Assembly (NCBI RefSeq): GCF_024509525.1
Contig: NZ_JAMWEM010000005.1
Location: forward strand, 62,001-126,000
DNA length: 64,000 bases
DNA from: Streptococcus suis
GTDB lineage: Bacteria; Bacillota; Bacilli; Lactobacillales; Streptococcaceae
Direction of reading: 5' to 3'
This document shows positions 54,902-63,439 of this stretch, in pieces (the first letter of the stretch is position 1; the number at the start of each line of letters is the position of its first letter). Under the pieces are notes generated by a model that saw nothing but the letters and a program-made list of their open reading frames with translations, made no database searches and was not told the DNA's origin. Both the position numbers and the translations under genes were made by a program.

Positions 54902-55600
54902 ATGAAAGCAGCATACATTAGCATACACGACCAAATCAAGGAACAAATTGATAACGGAATTTGGAAAATTGGTCAACGTTTACCGAGCGAGCGTGATTTG
55001 GCAGATGAGTACGGTGTGTCCCGGATGACTCTACGCCAAGGTATTACTCTGTTGGTAGAAGAAGGAGTGCTACAGCGTAAGGTTGGCTCAGGCACCTATG
55101 TAGCCAGCACCCGGGTCCAAGAAAAGATGCGTGGTACGACTTCCTTTACTGAATTAGTACAACTCCAAGGAAAGACGCCAAGCAGCAAATTATTGTCCTA
55201 TACACGGACCAAACCTAATGAAAAAGAAGTTGAACAATTAGGTTTATCCCGTGGCGAGTATGTTATTCGAATGGAACGGGTTCGCTATGCAGATAATGTT
55301 CCTGTTGTCTATGAAATTGCGAGTATTCCGGAACGTTTAATTAAAAACGTTCCGAAAGAAGAGGTGACCAATCATTTTTTTAAAACCCTAGTGGAGAATG
55401 GTTATCGAATTGGAACAAGTAAACAGACGATTTTTGCACGATTGGCCGATGAAAAGGTTGCACAGTATCTACAAATATCTAGAAATCAAGCTATTCTCGC
55501 ACTAAAACAGGTATCCTATCTGGAAGACGGTCAGGCCTTTGAGTACGTGAACAGTCAATATGTCGGCGAACGGTTTGAGTTTTATTTGGAGAATAACTAG
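54902..55600 (+). CDS. nagR: GntR/HutC-family regulator, probably NagR
   Basis: 232 residues: N-terminal winged helix (SIHDQIKEQIDNGIWKIGQRLPSERDLADEYGVSRMTLRQGITLLVEEGVLQRKVGSGTYVA) and a C-terminal UTRA ligand domain (SYTRTKPNEKEVEQLGLSRGEYVIRMERVRYADNVPVVYE, YEIASIPERLI). This pair of domains in the gene beside guaA matches streptococcal NagR, the GlcNAc-6-P/GlcN-6-P-responsive repressor of nagAB and regulator of glmS. The glmS promoter in this window carries two fitting operators. The assignment rests on family, position and those operators. Confidence 0.75.
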   Translation: MKAAYISIHDQIKEQIDNGIWKIGQRLPSERDLADEYGVSRMTLRQGITLLVEEGVLQRKVGSGTYVASTRVQEKMRGTTSFTELVQLQGKTPSSKLLSYTRTKPNEKEVEQLGLSRGEYVIRMERVRYADNVPVVYEIASIPERLIKNVPKEEVTNHFFKTLVENGYRIGTSKQTIFARLADEKVAQYLQISRNQAILALKQVSYLEDGQAFEYVNSQYVGERFEFYLENN

Positions 55601-55670
55601 TTTACATAACTTTGTTTACGTAAATAAAAACAAGAAACCATATCTGTTAGTTCCTCTACACAGGACTTTT

Positions 55671-55679
55671 TGGTATAAT
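55671..55679 (+). promoter_or_regulatory. Leaderless promoter of ylxM-ffh
   Basis: Extended -10 TGGTATAAT ends seven bases before ATG 55687. The -35 region (TTCCTC) is poor, and no ribosome site precedes the ATG. Confidence 0.6.
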
Positions 55680-55686
55680 AAAAGCT

Positions 55687-56019
55687 ATGGAAATTGAAAA
55701 AACCAATCGCATGAATGCCTTGTTTGAATTCTACGCAGCTCTGCTGACTGACAAGCAGATGAACTACATCGAGCTCTACTATGCAGATGATTACAGCCTA
55801 GCAGAGATTGCAGAAGAATTTCAAGTCAGCCGTCAGGCTGTCTATGACAACATCAAGCGAACAGAAAAATTATTAGAAGACTATGAAATGAAGCTCCATA
55901 TGTATTCTGACTATGTTGTCCGTAGCCAGATTTTAGATGAGCTCTTGGAACAGTACCCAGAGGACAGCTACCTCAAGGAGAAAATTTCCATTCTTTCTAG
56001 CATTGATAACCGAGATTAA
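55687..56019 (+). CDS. ylxM: YlxM/p13 family DNA-binding protein
   Basis: 110 residues. Helix-turn-helix [30 protein letters not shown] in a sigma-70 region 4-like fold; first gene of the streptococcal sat (signal-recognition, acid-tolerance) locus. It is thought to assist SRP function or regulate the locus. ffh starts 11 nt after its stop. The ATG lies at the predicted transcription start. Confidence 0.9.
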   Translation: MEIEKTNRMNALFEFYAALLTDKQMNYIELYYADDYSLAEIAEEFQVSRQAVYDNIKRTEKLLEDYEMKLHMYSDYVVRSQILDELLEQYPEDSYLKEKISILSSIDNRD

Positions 56020-56030
56020 AGGAGAAGAAA

Positions 56031-57569
56031 ATGGCATTTGAAAGCTTGACGGAACGCCTACAGTCCGTCTTCAAAAACCTACGCCGCAAGGGCAAAATCA
56101 CTGAAAGCGACATTCAAGAAGCAACCAAGGAAATTCGTCTGGCCCTCTTAGAAGCCGACGTTGCCCTTCCAGTTGTAAAAGACTTCATCAAGAAAGTCCG
56201 TGAGCGTGCTATTGGACATGAAGTTATCGATACCCTGAACCCAGCTCAACAAATCATCAAGATTGTCAATGAAGAGCTGACAGAGGTTTTGGGTGCTGAT
56301 ACGGCTGATATCATCAAGTCACCGAAAATCCCAACCATTATCATGATGGTTGGTTTGCAAGGTGCTGGTAAAACCACCTTCACAGGTAAGTTGGCCAACA
56401 AACTAAAGCAGGAAGAAAATGCCCGTCCGCTCTTGATTGCGGCAGATATTTACCGTCCAGCTGCTATTGACCAGTTGAAAACGCTCGGTCAGCAGATTGA
56501 TGTTCCTGTCTTTGAGCTAGGCAACCAAGTGCCCGCCCTGGAGATTGTACGACAAGGTTTGGAACAAGCCAAGGCCAATCACAATGATTATGTTCTGATT
56601 GATACGGCAGGTCGTTTGCAGATTGACCAAGAGCTCATGGCTGAATTGCGTGATATCAAAGCCTTCGCTCAACCAAATGAAATTCTCTTGGTGGTCGATG
56701 CGATGATCGGTCAAGAAGCGGCCAATGTTGCCCGTGAATTCAATGACCAGTTGAGCATTACAGGTGTTATCTTGACCAAGATTGATGGGGATACCCGTGG
56801 TGGTGCGGCCCTATCTGTCCGTCATATCACTGGTCAACCAATCAAATTCACCGGTACTGGTGAGAAAATCACAGACATCGAGACCTTCCACCCTGATCGT
56901 ATGGCCTCACGTATCTTGGGGATGGGGGATATGCTGACCCTGATTGAAAAGGCCAGCAAGGACTACGATGAGCAGAAATCACTGGAACTCGCTGAGAAAA
57001 TGCGGGAAAATACCTTTGATTTCAATGATTTTATCGATCAGCTAGACCAAGTACAAAACATGGGACCAATGGAAGACCTGCTGAAGATGATTCCAGGTAT
57101 GGCTGGTAACCCAGCCCTTGCCAACCTAAAAGTTGACGAGCGTGAAATTGCCCGTAAACGTGCCATTGTATCTTCGATGACACCAGCTGAACGGGAAAAT
57201 CCAGACTTGCTGACACCGAGCCGTCGTCGTCGTATTGCTAACGGTTCTGGAAATAGCTTTGTCGAAGTCAATAAATTTATCAAGGATTTCAACCAAGCCA
57301 AAACCATGATGCAGGGCGTCATGTCAGGTGATATGAACAAGATGATGAAACAAATGGGCATCAACCCAGCTAATCTTCCTAAGAATATGCCAAACATGAA
57401 TGGTATGGATATGTCTGCCTTAGGAGATATGATGGGAGGCGGAGCAATGCCAGATATGAGCCAAATGTTCGGCGGCGGTATCGGTGGCAAAATCGGTGAA
57501 TTTGCAATGAAACAAGCCATGAAACGCCAAGCTAATAAGATTAAAAAAGCTAAGAAGAAGAGAAAATAA
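56031..57569 (+). CDS. ffh: Signal recognition particle protein Ffh
   Basis: SRP GTPase that targets nascent membrane proteins. 512 residues: N domain, G domain with GLQGAGKTTFTGKLA (G1), DTAGRLQIDQELM (G3), TKIDGDTRGGAALS (G4) and an M domain rich in Met (MMKQMGINPANLPKNMPNMNGMDMSALGDMMGGG) ending in a Lys-rich tail. AAAGGAGAAG precedes the ATG. Confidence 0.97.
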   Translation: MAFESLTERLQSVFKNLRRKGKITESDIQEATKEIRLALLEADVALPVVKDFIKKVRERAIGHEVIDTLNPAQQIIKIVNEELTEVLGADTADIIKSPKIPTIIMMVGLQGAGKTTFTGKLANKLKQEENARPLLIAADIYRPAAIDQLKTLGQQIDVPVFELGNQVPALEIVRQGLEQAKANHNDYVLIDTAGRLQIDQELMAELRDIKAFAQPNEILLVVDAMIGQEAANVAREFNDQLSITGVILTKIDGDTRGGAALSVRHITGQPIKFTGTGEKITDIETFHPDRMASRILGMGDMLTLIEKASKDYDEQKSLELAEKMRENTFDFNDFIDQLDQVQNMGPMEDLLKMIPGMAGNPALANLKVDEREIARKRAIVSSMTPAERENPDLLTPSRRRRIANGSGNSFVEVNKFIKDFNQAKTMMQGVMSGDMNKMMKQMGINPANLPKNMPNMNGMDMSALGDMMGGGAMPDMSQMFGGGIGGKIGEFAMKQAMKRQANKIKKAKKKRK

Positions 57570-57588
57570 CTCTTCTTTCTTTTTGTTT
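57555..57588 (+). terminator. ylxM-ffh terminator
   Basis: AAGAAGAG (57555-57562) pairs with CTCTTCTT (57570-57577), followed by TCTTTTTG. The left arm is in the last ffh codons. Confidence 0.65.
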
Positions 57589-57616
57589 TAGAAAGAGAAG
57601 CAGTGGCAATTCTCAA

Positions 57617-57689
57617 AAAATGTCCGTTATATCGGAAACAACAAAAAATGTCCCTTTTTATGGACATTTTAGAAAATGTCCGTTATAAT
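57617..57689 (+). promoter_or_regulatory. satD promoter within repeated AAAATGTCC motifs
   Basis: Two identical 15-mers AAAATGTCCGTTATA at 57617-57631 and 57673-57687, plus AAAATGTCC (57645-57653) with inverted GGACATTTT (57662-57670). The second 15-mer overlaps the -10 box TATAAT (57684-57689). The arrangement looks like a multi-site operator. Confidence 0.6.
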
Positions 57690-57717
57690 AGACATAGACA
57701 GAAAAAGGAGGGAGTTT

Positions 57718-58404
57718 ATGCAGTATATTGCAGTGATTGGTGACATCATTGAATCCAAGAAAGCCTTAGACCGTCAACTTATCCAAAACCAGTTAGAAAT
57801 TACCTTGCAGCAAGTCAACAAAGACTATGCAAACCACTTCGCCTCCCCTTTTACCATTACCAAGGGCGATGAATTTCAGGCTCTCTGTCTACCAAATGCT
57901 TCGATTTTCTTGATGATTGACCGTATTCAAGAGATGTTTTATGGGCAAATCAGCATCCGTTTTGGCATTGGTTTAGGGGAAATTCTGACAGAAATCAATC
58001 CCAAACAGAGTATCGGTGCTGACGGACCAGCCTACTGGCAGGCCCGTGAAGCGATCGACTTTATTCATGACCACAATGATTATGGGACTAGCCAACTGGC
58101 TTTTTCTTCAGAAGTCAATCAGCTTAATCAGGCAGTTAATGCCCTCTTGACCTCCAGCGATTATATCAAGGCTGGTTGGAACAAAACACAACATGAGTTT
58201 TTCCAACAGCTTTTAGAGGCTGGAATTTATTCTGAAGACTTCAAGCAAAAACCACTGGCTCAGGCTTTTAAACTCAGTCAAAGTGCCTTTACCAAACGCC
58301 TCAAATCCAGCGGGGTCAAGCTTTATCTCCGCAATCGACAAACAGCTGTTCATCTGATTTTACAGACAGCCAAAGCCTTAAAGCAAAGGAGTGACCAGAC
58401 ATGA
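57718..58404 (+). CDS. satD: SatD family protein
   Basis: 228 residues; named for the streptococcal sat locus, where it follows ffh. N-terminal YIAVIGDIIESKKALDRQL with FTITKGDEFQALCL and IRFGIGLGEILTEI, a cyclase-like alpha-beta fold; C-terminal helix-turn-helix (LAQAFKLSQSAFTKRLKSSGVKLYL). The HTH makes it a candidate DNA-binding autoregulator acting at the repeats before its own gene. Start is ATG 57718 behind AAGGAGGGAG. Biochemical role unknown. Confidence 0.85.
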   Translation: MQYIAVIGDIIESKKALDRQLIQNQLEITLQQVNKDYANHFASPFTITKGDEFQALCLPNASIFLMIDRIQEMFYGQISIRFGIGLGEILTEINPKQSIGADGPAYWQAREAIDFIHDHNDYGTSQLAFSSEVNQLNQAVNALLTSSDYIKAGWNKTQHEFFQQLLEAGIYSEDFKQKPLAQAFKLSQSAFTKRLKSSGVKLYLRNRQTAVHLILQTAKALKQRSDQT

Positions 58405-59155
58405 GTTTTTCCCTCCTATCATCTTATTTGACTGGACAGCCAGTGCTGATCATGCTGATTCTGGCTCATTTTATCGGTGATTTTATCCTGCAAAGTCAAA
58501 AACTAGCGGATAAGAAAAAGAAGCAGTTTTCTGCTCTCTGCCTGCATCTAATCTTGGTGGCCTTACCACTCACGATCCTCGCTCTGCTATTTCCATTTCC
58601 CCACCAAAACAATGATTTATTCTTCCAGGTTTGGCTGAGCCACGTGGCGATTGATTATGGAAAATACTTTCTCAGCAAGCGTGGGTTGGTGAAGGATCTT
58701 GGGAAGGGACTGCTTTTCTAGTGGACCAAGCCTTGCATCTGGCGGCGATTGTCATTCTTTATCAGCAAATCGGGGTCAATCTTCCAGCCTCAAGTCTATG
58801 GAATCAAGATCCGGCTCTGGTTTACTTTAGTCTGCAAGTGCTCTTTTTGATTGCTGTGACGAAGCCGGTCAACATTCTTTTCAAGCTCTTTATCAGCAAA
58901 TATCAAGTAGTAGAAGGAGAAGAATCGCAAACAGTGACGGGAGCAGGAGCTTTGATTGGTCAACTGGAACGCTTGATTATGGGGATTTTCCTGCTCTTAG
59001 GTCAGTATGCAGCGATTGGACTGGTATTTACAGCCAAGTCCATTGCCCGCTTTAACAAAATCTCTGAAAACCAAGCCTTTGCGGAATACTATCTGATCGG
59101 CTCGCTCTTTAGCATCATTAGTGTACTGGTTTTGTATGCTTTGTTAATTTTATAA
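58401..59155 (+). pseudogene. DUF3307 membrane protein, split by a frameshift
   Basis: Frame 1 runs from ATG 58401 (overlapping the satD stop) through MLILAHFIGDFILQSQKLADKKKK and SHVAIDYGKYFLSKRGLVKDLGKGLLF to TAG at 58719. A second frame picks up the same protein as TAFLVDQALHLAAIVILYQQ and continues to 59155 with four membrane helices. DUF3307 proteins carry both halves in one chain of about 240 residues, with DQ.LH in the middle. The shift lies at about 58700-58712, in GGGAAGGGACTG. Either a real disruption, a sequencing error, or less likely programmed shifting. Confidence 0.75.
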
Positions 59156-59195
59156 AAGAAAAAAGTTTACATAATTTATTTTGTGTAAAATTTTT

Positions 59196-59630
59196 TTAGA
59201 ATTCTAATCGTAGTATAATTTCATCTTCATCGTATTCGCCAGTTTCAACAAAGCCAAGTGATTGATATAAAGCTTTGGCTGGGGTGTTTTGGGATAAAAT
59301 GCAGAGCTGAACAGCTAAAAATTTTCTTTCTGAGCGGAATTTTTCCAGTAACTGTGTCATAGCCTGACGACCCAAACCTTGTCGCTGATAATTGGAATCA
59401 ATAAAGAATTCAGAGATGAGATAGGCTTGCCGTTCAGGAAAATCATGATATAAAATCAAGCCAACAGGACAATCTTGCTGGTAAATCAAATAAGCCTGGT
59501 TATCAAACATCCGATAAGCAAATGCACGTGCCAAAGTTGTCACCTTATCCGCAACAAATTCGGCTTGGTCAGGAGAAACAGATAAAGGAACTCGCCAATT
59601 CTCTGGACTGATAGGAACAAAATCTAGCAT
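59196..59630 (-). CDS. GNAT-family N-acetyltransferase
   Basis: 144 residues: LISEFFIDSNYQRQGLGRQAMTQLLEKF is the acetyl-CoA loop (RQGLG), then QLCILSQNTPAKALYQSLGFVETGEYDEDE, the usual C-terminal motif with Y.S.GF. The ending resembles diamine/polyamine acetyltransferases of the BltD/PaiA group, but the substrate is not established. Start chosen at the Met before LDFVPISPENW with AAAGGA upstream. Confidence 0.85.
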   Translation of the reverse strand: MLDFVPISPENWRVPLSVSPDQAEFVADKVTTLARAFAYRMFDNQAYLIYQQDCPVGLILYHDFPERQAYLISEFFIDSNYQRQGLGRQAMTQLLEKFRSERKFLAVQLCILSQNTPAKALYQSLGFVETGEYDEDEIILRLEF

Positions 59631-59695
59631 AGAACATCCTTTCGTATTTGTTTGTATTATATCATATTTTTTATTAACTAAATTTCTCCACATAC

Positions 59696-59726
59696 ATCTT
59701 TCCGAAAAACCATAATTTTCTTGAAA
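59696..59726. other. dif_SL site (XerS recombination site)
   Basis: 31 bp beginning ATCTTTCCGAAAAACC and ending ATAATTTTCTTGAAA. This is the lactococcal/streptococcal dif_SL pattern (TTTCCGAAAA...TATAATTTTC.TGAAA with unequal arms), located just upstream of xerS as in other streptococci. It resolves chromosome dimers at division and marks the terminus. Gene strand bias flips around it. Confidence 0.82.
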
Positions 59727-59749
59727 CTTATATAAGATTATGCTATACT
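59721..59749 (+). promoter_or_regulatory. xerS promoter overlapping dif_SL
   Basis: TTGAAA (59721-59726), 17-bp spacer, TATACT (59744-59749). The -35 hexamer is the right edge of dif_SL, so XerS bound to dif could block its own gene. Confidence 0.65.
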
Positions 59750-59778
59750 ACTCATATAACAAAAATCAGGAGAAATAC

Positions 59779-60849
59779 ATGCGTCGTGAGTTATTACTAG
59801 AAAAAATTGAACAGCTAAAAGAAATCATGCCTTGGTATGTCTTGGAATATTATCAATCAAAGCTGGCTGTGCCTTACAGTTTTACTACCTTATATGAATA
59901 CTTGAAAGAATATCGTCGTTTTTTTGAGTGGTTACAGGATTCAGATTTGGTCGCTGTTGAACAGATTGCTGATATTCCGTTGGATATTCTGGAACATTTG
60001 ACAAAAAAAGATATGGAAGCCTTCATTCTTTATCTGCGGGAGCGTCCCTTGCTGAACGCCAATACCACGCAGAATGGTGTGTCACAGACCACCATTAACC
60101 GTACCCTGTCGGCACTTTCTAGTCTCTTCAAGTATTTAACCGAAGAAGTGGAAAATGAGCAGGGCGAGCCCTACTTCTACCGCAATGTCATGAAGAAGGT
60201 GTCCACCAAGAAGAAGAAGGAAACCTTGGCAGCGCGGGCGGAGAACATCAAGCAAAAGCTCTTTTTAGGCGATGAAACCATGGAATTTTTGGACTATGTA
60301 GACAAGGAATACCAGGTCAATCTCTCCAAACGTGCCCTATCCTCCTTCCAAAAAAACAAGGAACGAGACTTGGCGATTTTGGCACTTCTCTTGGCATCTG
60401 GTGTTCGTCTGTCTGAGGCGGTCAATCTGGACCTCCGTGATGTCAATCTCAAGCTGATGATGATTGAGGTGACGCGTAAAGGGGGCAAGCGGGACTCAGT
60501 CAATGTGGCAGGATTTGCTAAGCCTTACCTAGAAGCCTATATGGGCATTCGCCAGCAACGCTACAAGGCTGAGAAAACGGATACAGCCTTTTTCCTGTCT
60601 GAGTACCGTGGTCTGCCTAATCGTATCGACGCTTCTTCCATTGAGAAAATGGTGGCCAAGTATTCTGCGGACTTCAAGATACGCGTAACCCCCCACAAAC
60701 TCCGTCATACCTTGGCAACACGGCTCTACGACGCCACCAAGTCGCAAGTTCTGGTCAGTCATCAGCTGGGCCACGCCAATACCCAGGTCACTGACCTCTA
60801 TACCCATATCGTCAACGATGAGCAGAAAAATGCTCTGGATAAATTATGA
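59779..60849 (+). CDS. xerS: Tyrosine recombinase XerS
   Basis: 356-residue single recombinase of streptococci that resolves chromosome dimers at dif_SL. N-terminal SAM-like core-binding domain ([33 protein letters not shown]) and a catalytic domain with the first Arg in [27 protein letters not shown] (His, Arg), [15 protein letters not shown] (His and nucleophile Tyr). AGGAG lies before ATG 59779. dif_SL is 53 bp upstream. Confidence 0.95.
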   Translation: MRRELLLEKIEQLKEIMPWYVLEYYQSKLAVPYSFTTLYEYLKEYRRFFEWLQDSDLVAVEQIADIPLDILEHLTKKDMEAFILYLRERPLLNANTTQNGVSQTTINRTLSALSSLFKYLTEEVENEQGEPYFYRNVMKKVSTKKKKETLAARAENIKQKLFLGDETMEFLDYVDKEYQVNLSKRALSSFQKNKERDLAILALLLASGVRLSEAVNLDLRDVNLKLMMIEVTRKGGKRDSVNVAGFAKPYLEAYMGIRQQRYKAEKTDTAFFLSEYRGLPNRIDASSIEKMVAKYSADFKIRVTPHKLRHTLATRLYDATKSQVLVSHQLGHANTQVTDLYTHIVNDEQKNALDKL

Positions 60850-60877
60850 TTTTACGTAATATAAATTATGTAAAACA

Positions 60878-60912
60878 ACACGGGTAAGCTCAAACTTACT
60901 CGTGTTTTCAAT
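60878..60912. terminator. Terminator shared by xerS and the phosphohexomutase gene
   Basis: AACACGGGTAAG (60878-60889) pairs with CTTACTCGTGTT (60896-60907; one G-U), flanked by A-rich and T-rich runs. Confidence 0.8.
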
Positions 60913-62421
60913 TTATAGCAATTCTTTCAATTTTTCCTGATTGACAGCTGGGTACTGGTTCAAAAAGGCTGACAAAGTTTTCAAAACGGCAGGAATATAG
61001 CCAGTTTGGTCGTTTTCCACCTGCAAGACCAAGAGTGGCTCGTGGAGGCTCATGCGGAGCAAGAGCCAGCCGTCACCATAAGGCTCAGTCAGGTCAAACC
61101 GCACTCCTTCTTCGTTTTCTGGGTTGAAAACAAAGCCTTCGAGGTAGGTGTTTCTGAGATCAGCAATGACCTGTTCACCAAGTGCTCGATAGTCCGTGGC
61201 TTCCAGCTTGAACCGCACTTCTTGGGTTTCCAAGGGTTGCTTGAGCTGGGCAATCAAGTCGTCCAAAGACTTGCCTTCCGCTTGCAGTTTTGGTAAGAGC
61301 ATGAGAATCTTAGCCGCTACATAGGTTCCGTCATCGAGGAAGTAATTTTCCTTAAAGGCAGCGTGTCCTGAGGTTTCGATAGCCAACTGGCAATCAACTC
61401 CCTCTTGATTTGCTGAAATAGCACGGTTGATGACATTACGGTAGCCTGAAATATAGCGAACTTGTTTGCCTCCCAGACTTTCTATAAAGACCTTAAGGTG
61501 TTCAGTCGTTGGGGAATTGGTCACAATGCTGGTTCCTGGATGTTCAGCTAGGACAATCTGGCTGAGAACGGCAATCAGGTTGTTACGATTGAGAATTTCT
61601 CCTGACTTGGTGACCAGGGCGGCACGGTCAACGTCGGTATCAAAGATAATGCCTAGGTCTGCACCTTGCTTCAAGACAGCCTGACGAATGCTTTCCATAG
61701 CTTCCTTGTTATCTGGGTTTGGAACATGGTTTGGGAAGGTGCCGTCTGGGTCTAGGAATTGTGAACCAGTGGTATCTGCTCCCAATTCTGCCAAAACTTT
61801 CTCAGCAAAAAATCCGCCTGCACCGTTTCCAGCATCAACGATGATATTAAGACCTGTCAGTGGTTTTTCTTGTCCACCACAGGCGGTACGAATTTTACCA
61901 ACCAAGTCTTGGGCATAAGGCGTAATCAAGTCTGCTTTGGTCACACTTCCAAGGGAAGAAACTGGTAAGTCTTCACCATGTGAGAGGATGAAGTCGATAT
62001 CTTCATGTTCTGCTCCGCCATTTTCCGAAAAAATCTTAATGCCGTTGAAGTAATAAGGCAGGTGGCTGGCAGTAACCATGACGCCTGCGTGGCACTTGAA
62101 CTGCGGGTACTGGGTGCTCATGAAGAGGGCTGGCGTGGTGGCCATGCCGAAGTCAATCAACTGAATGCCCAAACGCACTGCTTCTTCTGTGAAGGCGGCG
62201 ACCAAGTCTGGACCACTGAGGCGGCTATCTCGGCCGATACCAATCTTGAGTTGTCCTACTTGATAGGCTTGAGCAAGTTCAGGCTTCTGAGTTAGCCAAT
62301 GAACAAGACCACGTACCACTTCCTTGATGGCCTGTGGAGTGAGATTGACAGCATATTCATCTGTAGCGATAGCAATTCCACGAATATCCGATCCGTTTTG
62401 CAAAACATGATGGTGTGACAT
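60913..62421 (-). CDS. Phosphoglucomutase/phosphomannomutase-type phosphohexomutase
   Basis: 502 residues, alpha-D-phosphohexomutase family. Active-site serine loop MVTASHLPYYFNGIK, metal loop DTDVDRAAL (three Asp), sugar loop ETSGHAAFKENY (where many read EMSGH), and the C-terminal phosphate-binding domain. Early GIGRDSRLSG binds phosphate. It differs from the larger streptococcal Pgm (about 570 residues), so the preferred sugar is uncertain. Gene starts behind AGGAGG; promoter and a cre-like site lie about 30-60 nt upstream. Confidence 0.88.
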   Translation of the reverse strand: MSHHHVLQNGSDIRGIAIATDEYAVNLTPQAIKEVVRGLVHWLTQKPELAQAYQVGQLKIGIGRDSRLSGPDLVAAFTEEAVRLGIQLIDFGMATTPALFMSTQYPQFKCHAGVMVTASHLPYYFNGIKIFSENGGAEHEDIDFILSHGEDLPVSSLGSVTKADLITPYAQDLVGKIRTACGGQEKPLTGLNIIVDAGNGAGGFFAEKVLAELGADTTGSQFLDPDGTFPNHVPNPDNKEAMESIRQAVLKQGADLGIIFDTDVDRAALVTKSGEILNRNNLIAVLSQIVLAEHPGTSIVTNSPTTEHLKVFIESLGGKQVRYISGYRNVINRAISANQEGVDCQLAIETSGHAAFKENYFLDDGTYVAAKILMLLPKLQAEGKSLDDLIAQLKQPLETQEVRFKLEATDYRALGEQVIADLRNTYLEGFVFNPENEEGVRFDLTEPYGDGWLLLRMSLHEPLLVLQVENDQTGYIPAVLKTLSAFLNQYPAVNQEKLKELL

Positions 62422-62450
62422 AGTAGCCTCCTGATTTATCTAGTAGGTTC

Positions 62451-62479
62451 AGTATATCACAAAATCAAAACGCTTTCAA
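62451..62479 (-). promoter_or_regulatory. Phosphohexomutase promoter with a cre-like site
   Basis: Minus strand TTGAAA (62474-62479), 17-bp spacer, TATACT (62451-62456). TGAAAGCGTTTTGA (62465-62478) overlaps the -35 box and matches the CcpA operator TGWAARCGYTWNCW except for one base, suggesting catabolite control. Confidence 0.55.
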
Positions 62480-62482
62480 AAG

Positions 62483-62509
62483 AAAAAAGTACAGCTTCTA
62501 CTGTACTTT
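62483..62509 (-). terminator. Terminator of the two-component operon
   Basis: Minus strand AAAGTACAG (62501-62509) TAGAAG CTGTACTTTTTT (to 62483). The left arm covers the final codons of the kinase gene. Confidence 0.8.
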
Positions 62510-63439
62510 GGTGATGGTTACTGTGGTGCCGACGTCTACTCGGCTTTCCACTGAAATAACTAGTTCCAACTGATTCAAGACCCGCTTGGTCAGATACAAG
62601 CCAAATCCTGTGGCTTTTTGGTGTTCACGGCCATTAAAACCTGTAAATCCCTCATCAAACAGGCGAGGAATATCTTCAACCAGAATCCCAATTCCCGTAT
62701 CGGAAATGGAAATTCCTTCATTCAGTTCAATAGTGACCTTACCACCAGTTTTATTGTACTTGAGGGCGTTGTCGATTATCTGTGACAGGGCGAAGCTGAG
62801 CCATTTCTTATCGGTTTTCAGCGACCAGTTACCGTCAATCTGGATACTAATGTCTTTTTGTAGAAACTGGTTGCGGTATTTTTTCACCACTTCCACCACT
62901 ACTTCTCTGACTTCCACCTGCTCAAAGCGAAAATCGCTAGAATGGTTGGTTAGTTTGAGGTAGTTGAGGAGATTGGCCATGTAGTTGTCCAAGCGTAAAA
63001 GCTGATGGTCGACATCTTTCTGATTGAGATTATCAGTCTGGCTCATCAAAGACAGGGCAGCCAGCGGCACTTTCATCTGGTGGGACCACATTTTGACCAT
63101 AGCTTGCAGGTCTTCTTCTCGTGACTTATAGACCAAAAGTTGCTCCCGCGTCGCCTCCTTCTCTGCCTCAATCAAGTTGAGATAGGCCAAGTCTACAGGC
63201 TTATTGAGCAGGGGCAAAGCCTCTTCATGGACATAGTCTTCCAAGGCTCTTATGCGGTTGCGAAACTTCCAGAAAAGCCCTGCAGTCAGAAGAATTAAGA
63301 GGGTTAGGGACAATAGCAGAGCGTTTTGCAGGAATTCGGTAGGCAGTTGATAGAGAAAGAAAAGCAAGATAAAACTAGTAGCCAGAACAATGTAGGAGAA
63401 GTAAAAACTCCTGTATTCACGGATAAATTTTGCTATCAT
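62498..63439 (-). CDS. Sensor histidine kinase, intramembrane-sensing BceS-like
   Basis: 313 residues. Two membrane helices close together (about 14-32 and 37-57) with almost no external loop, as in BceS-type kinases that sense through a partner ABC transporter. Then H-box MWSHQMKVPLAALS, N-box IIDNALKYNK, G1 ISDTGIGI and G2 GFGLYLTKRVL. It overlaps the response-regulator gene by 4 nt (ATGA). No BceAB-like transporter is inside the window; such genes could lie beyond the right edge. Confidence 0.9.
   Translation of the reverse strand: MIAKFIREYRSFYFSYIVLATSFILLFFLYQLPTEFLQNALLLSLTLLILLTAGLFWKFRNRIRALEDYVHEEALPLLNKPVDLAYLNLIEAEKEATREQLLVYKSREEDLQAMVKMWSHQMKVPLAALSLMSQTDNLNQKDVDHQLLRLDNYMANLLNYLKLTNHSSDFRFEQVEVREVVVEVVKKYRNQFLQKDISIQIDGNWSLKTDKKWLSFALSQIIDNALKYNKTGGKVTIELNEGISISDTGIGILVEDIPRLFDEGFTGFNGREHQKATGFGLYLTKRVLNQLELVISVESRVDVGTTVTITKVQ

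Noticed and set aside
57038..57667. 209-codon minus-strand frame inside ffh
   Set aside because: Arises from the Met/Gly-rich M domain read backwards; no start signals.
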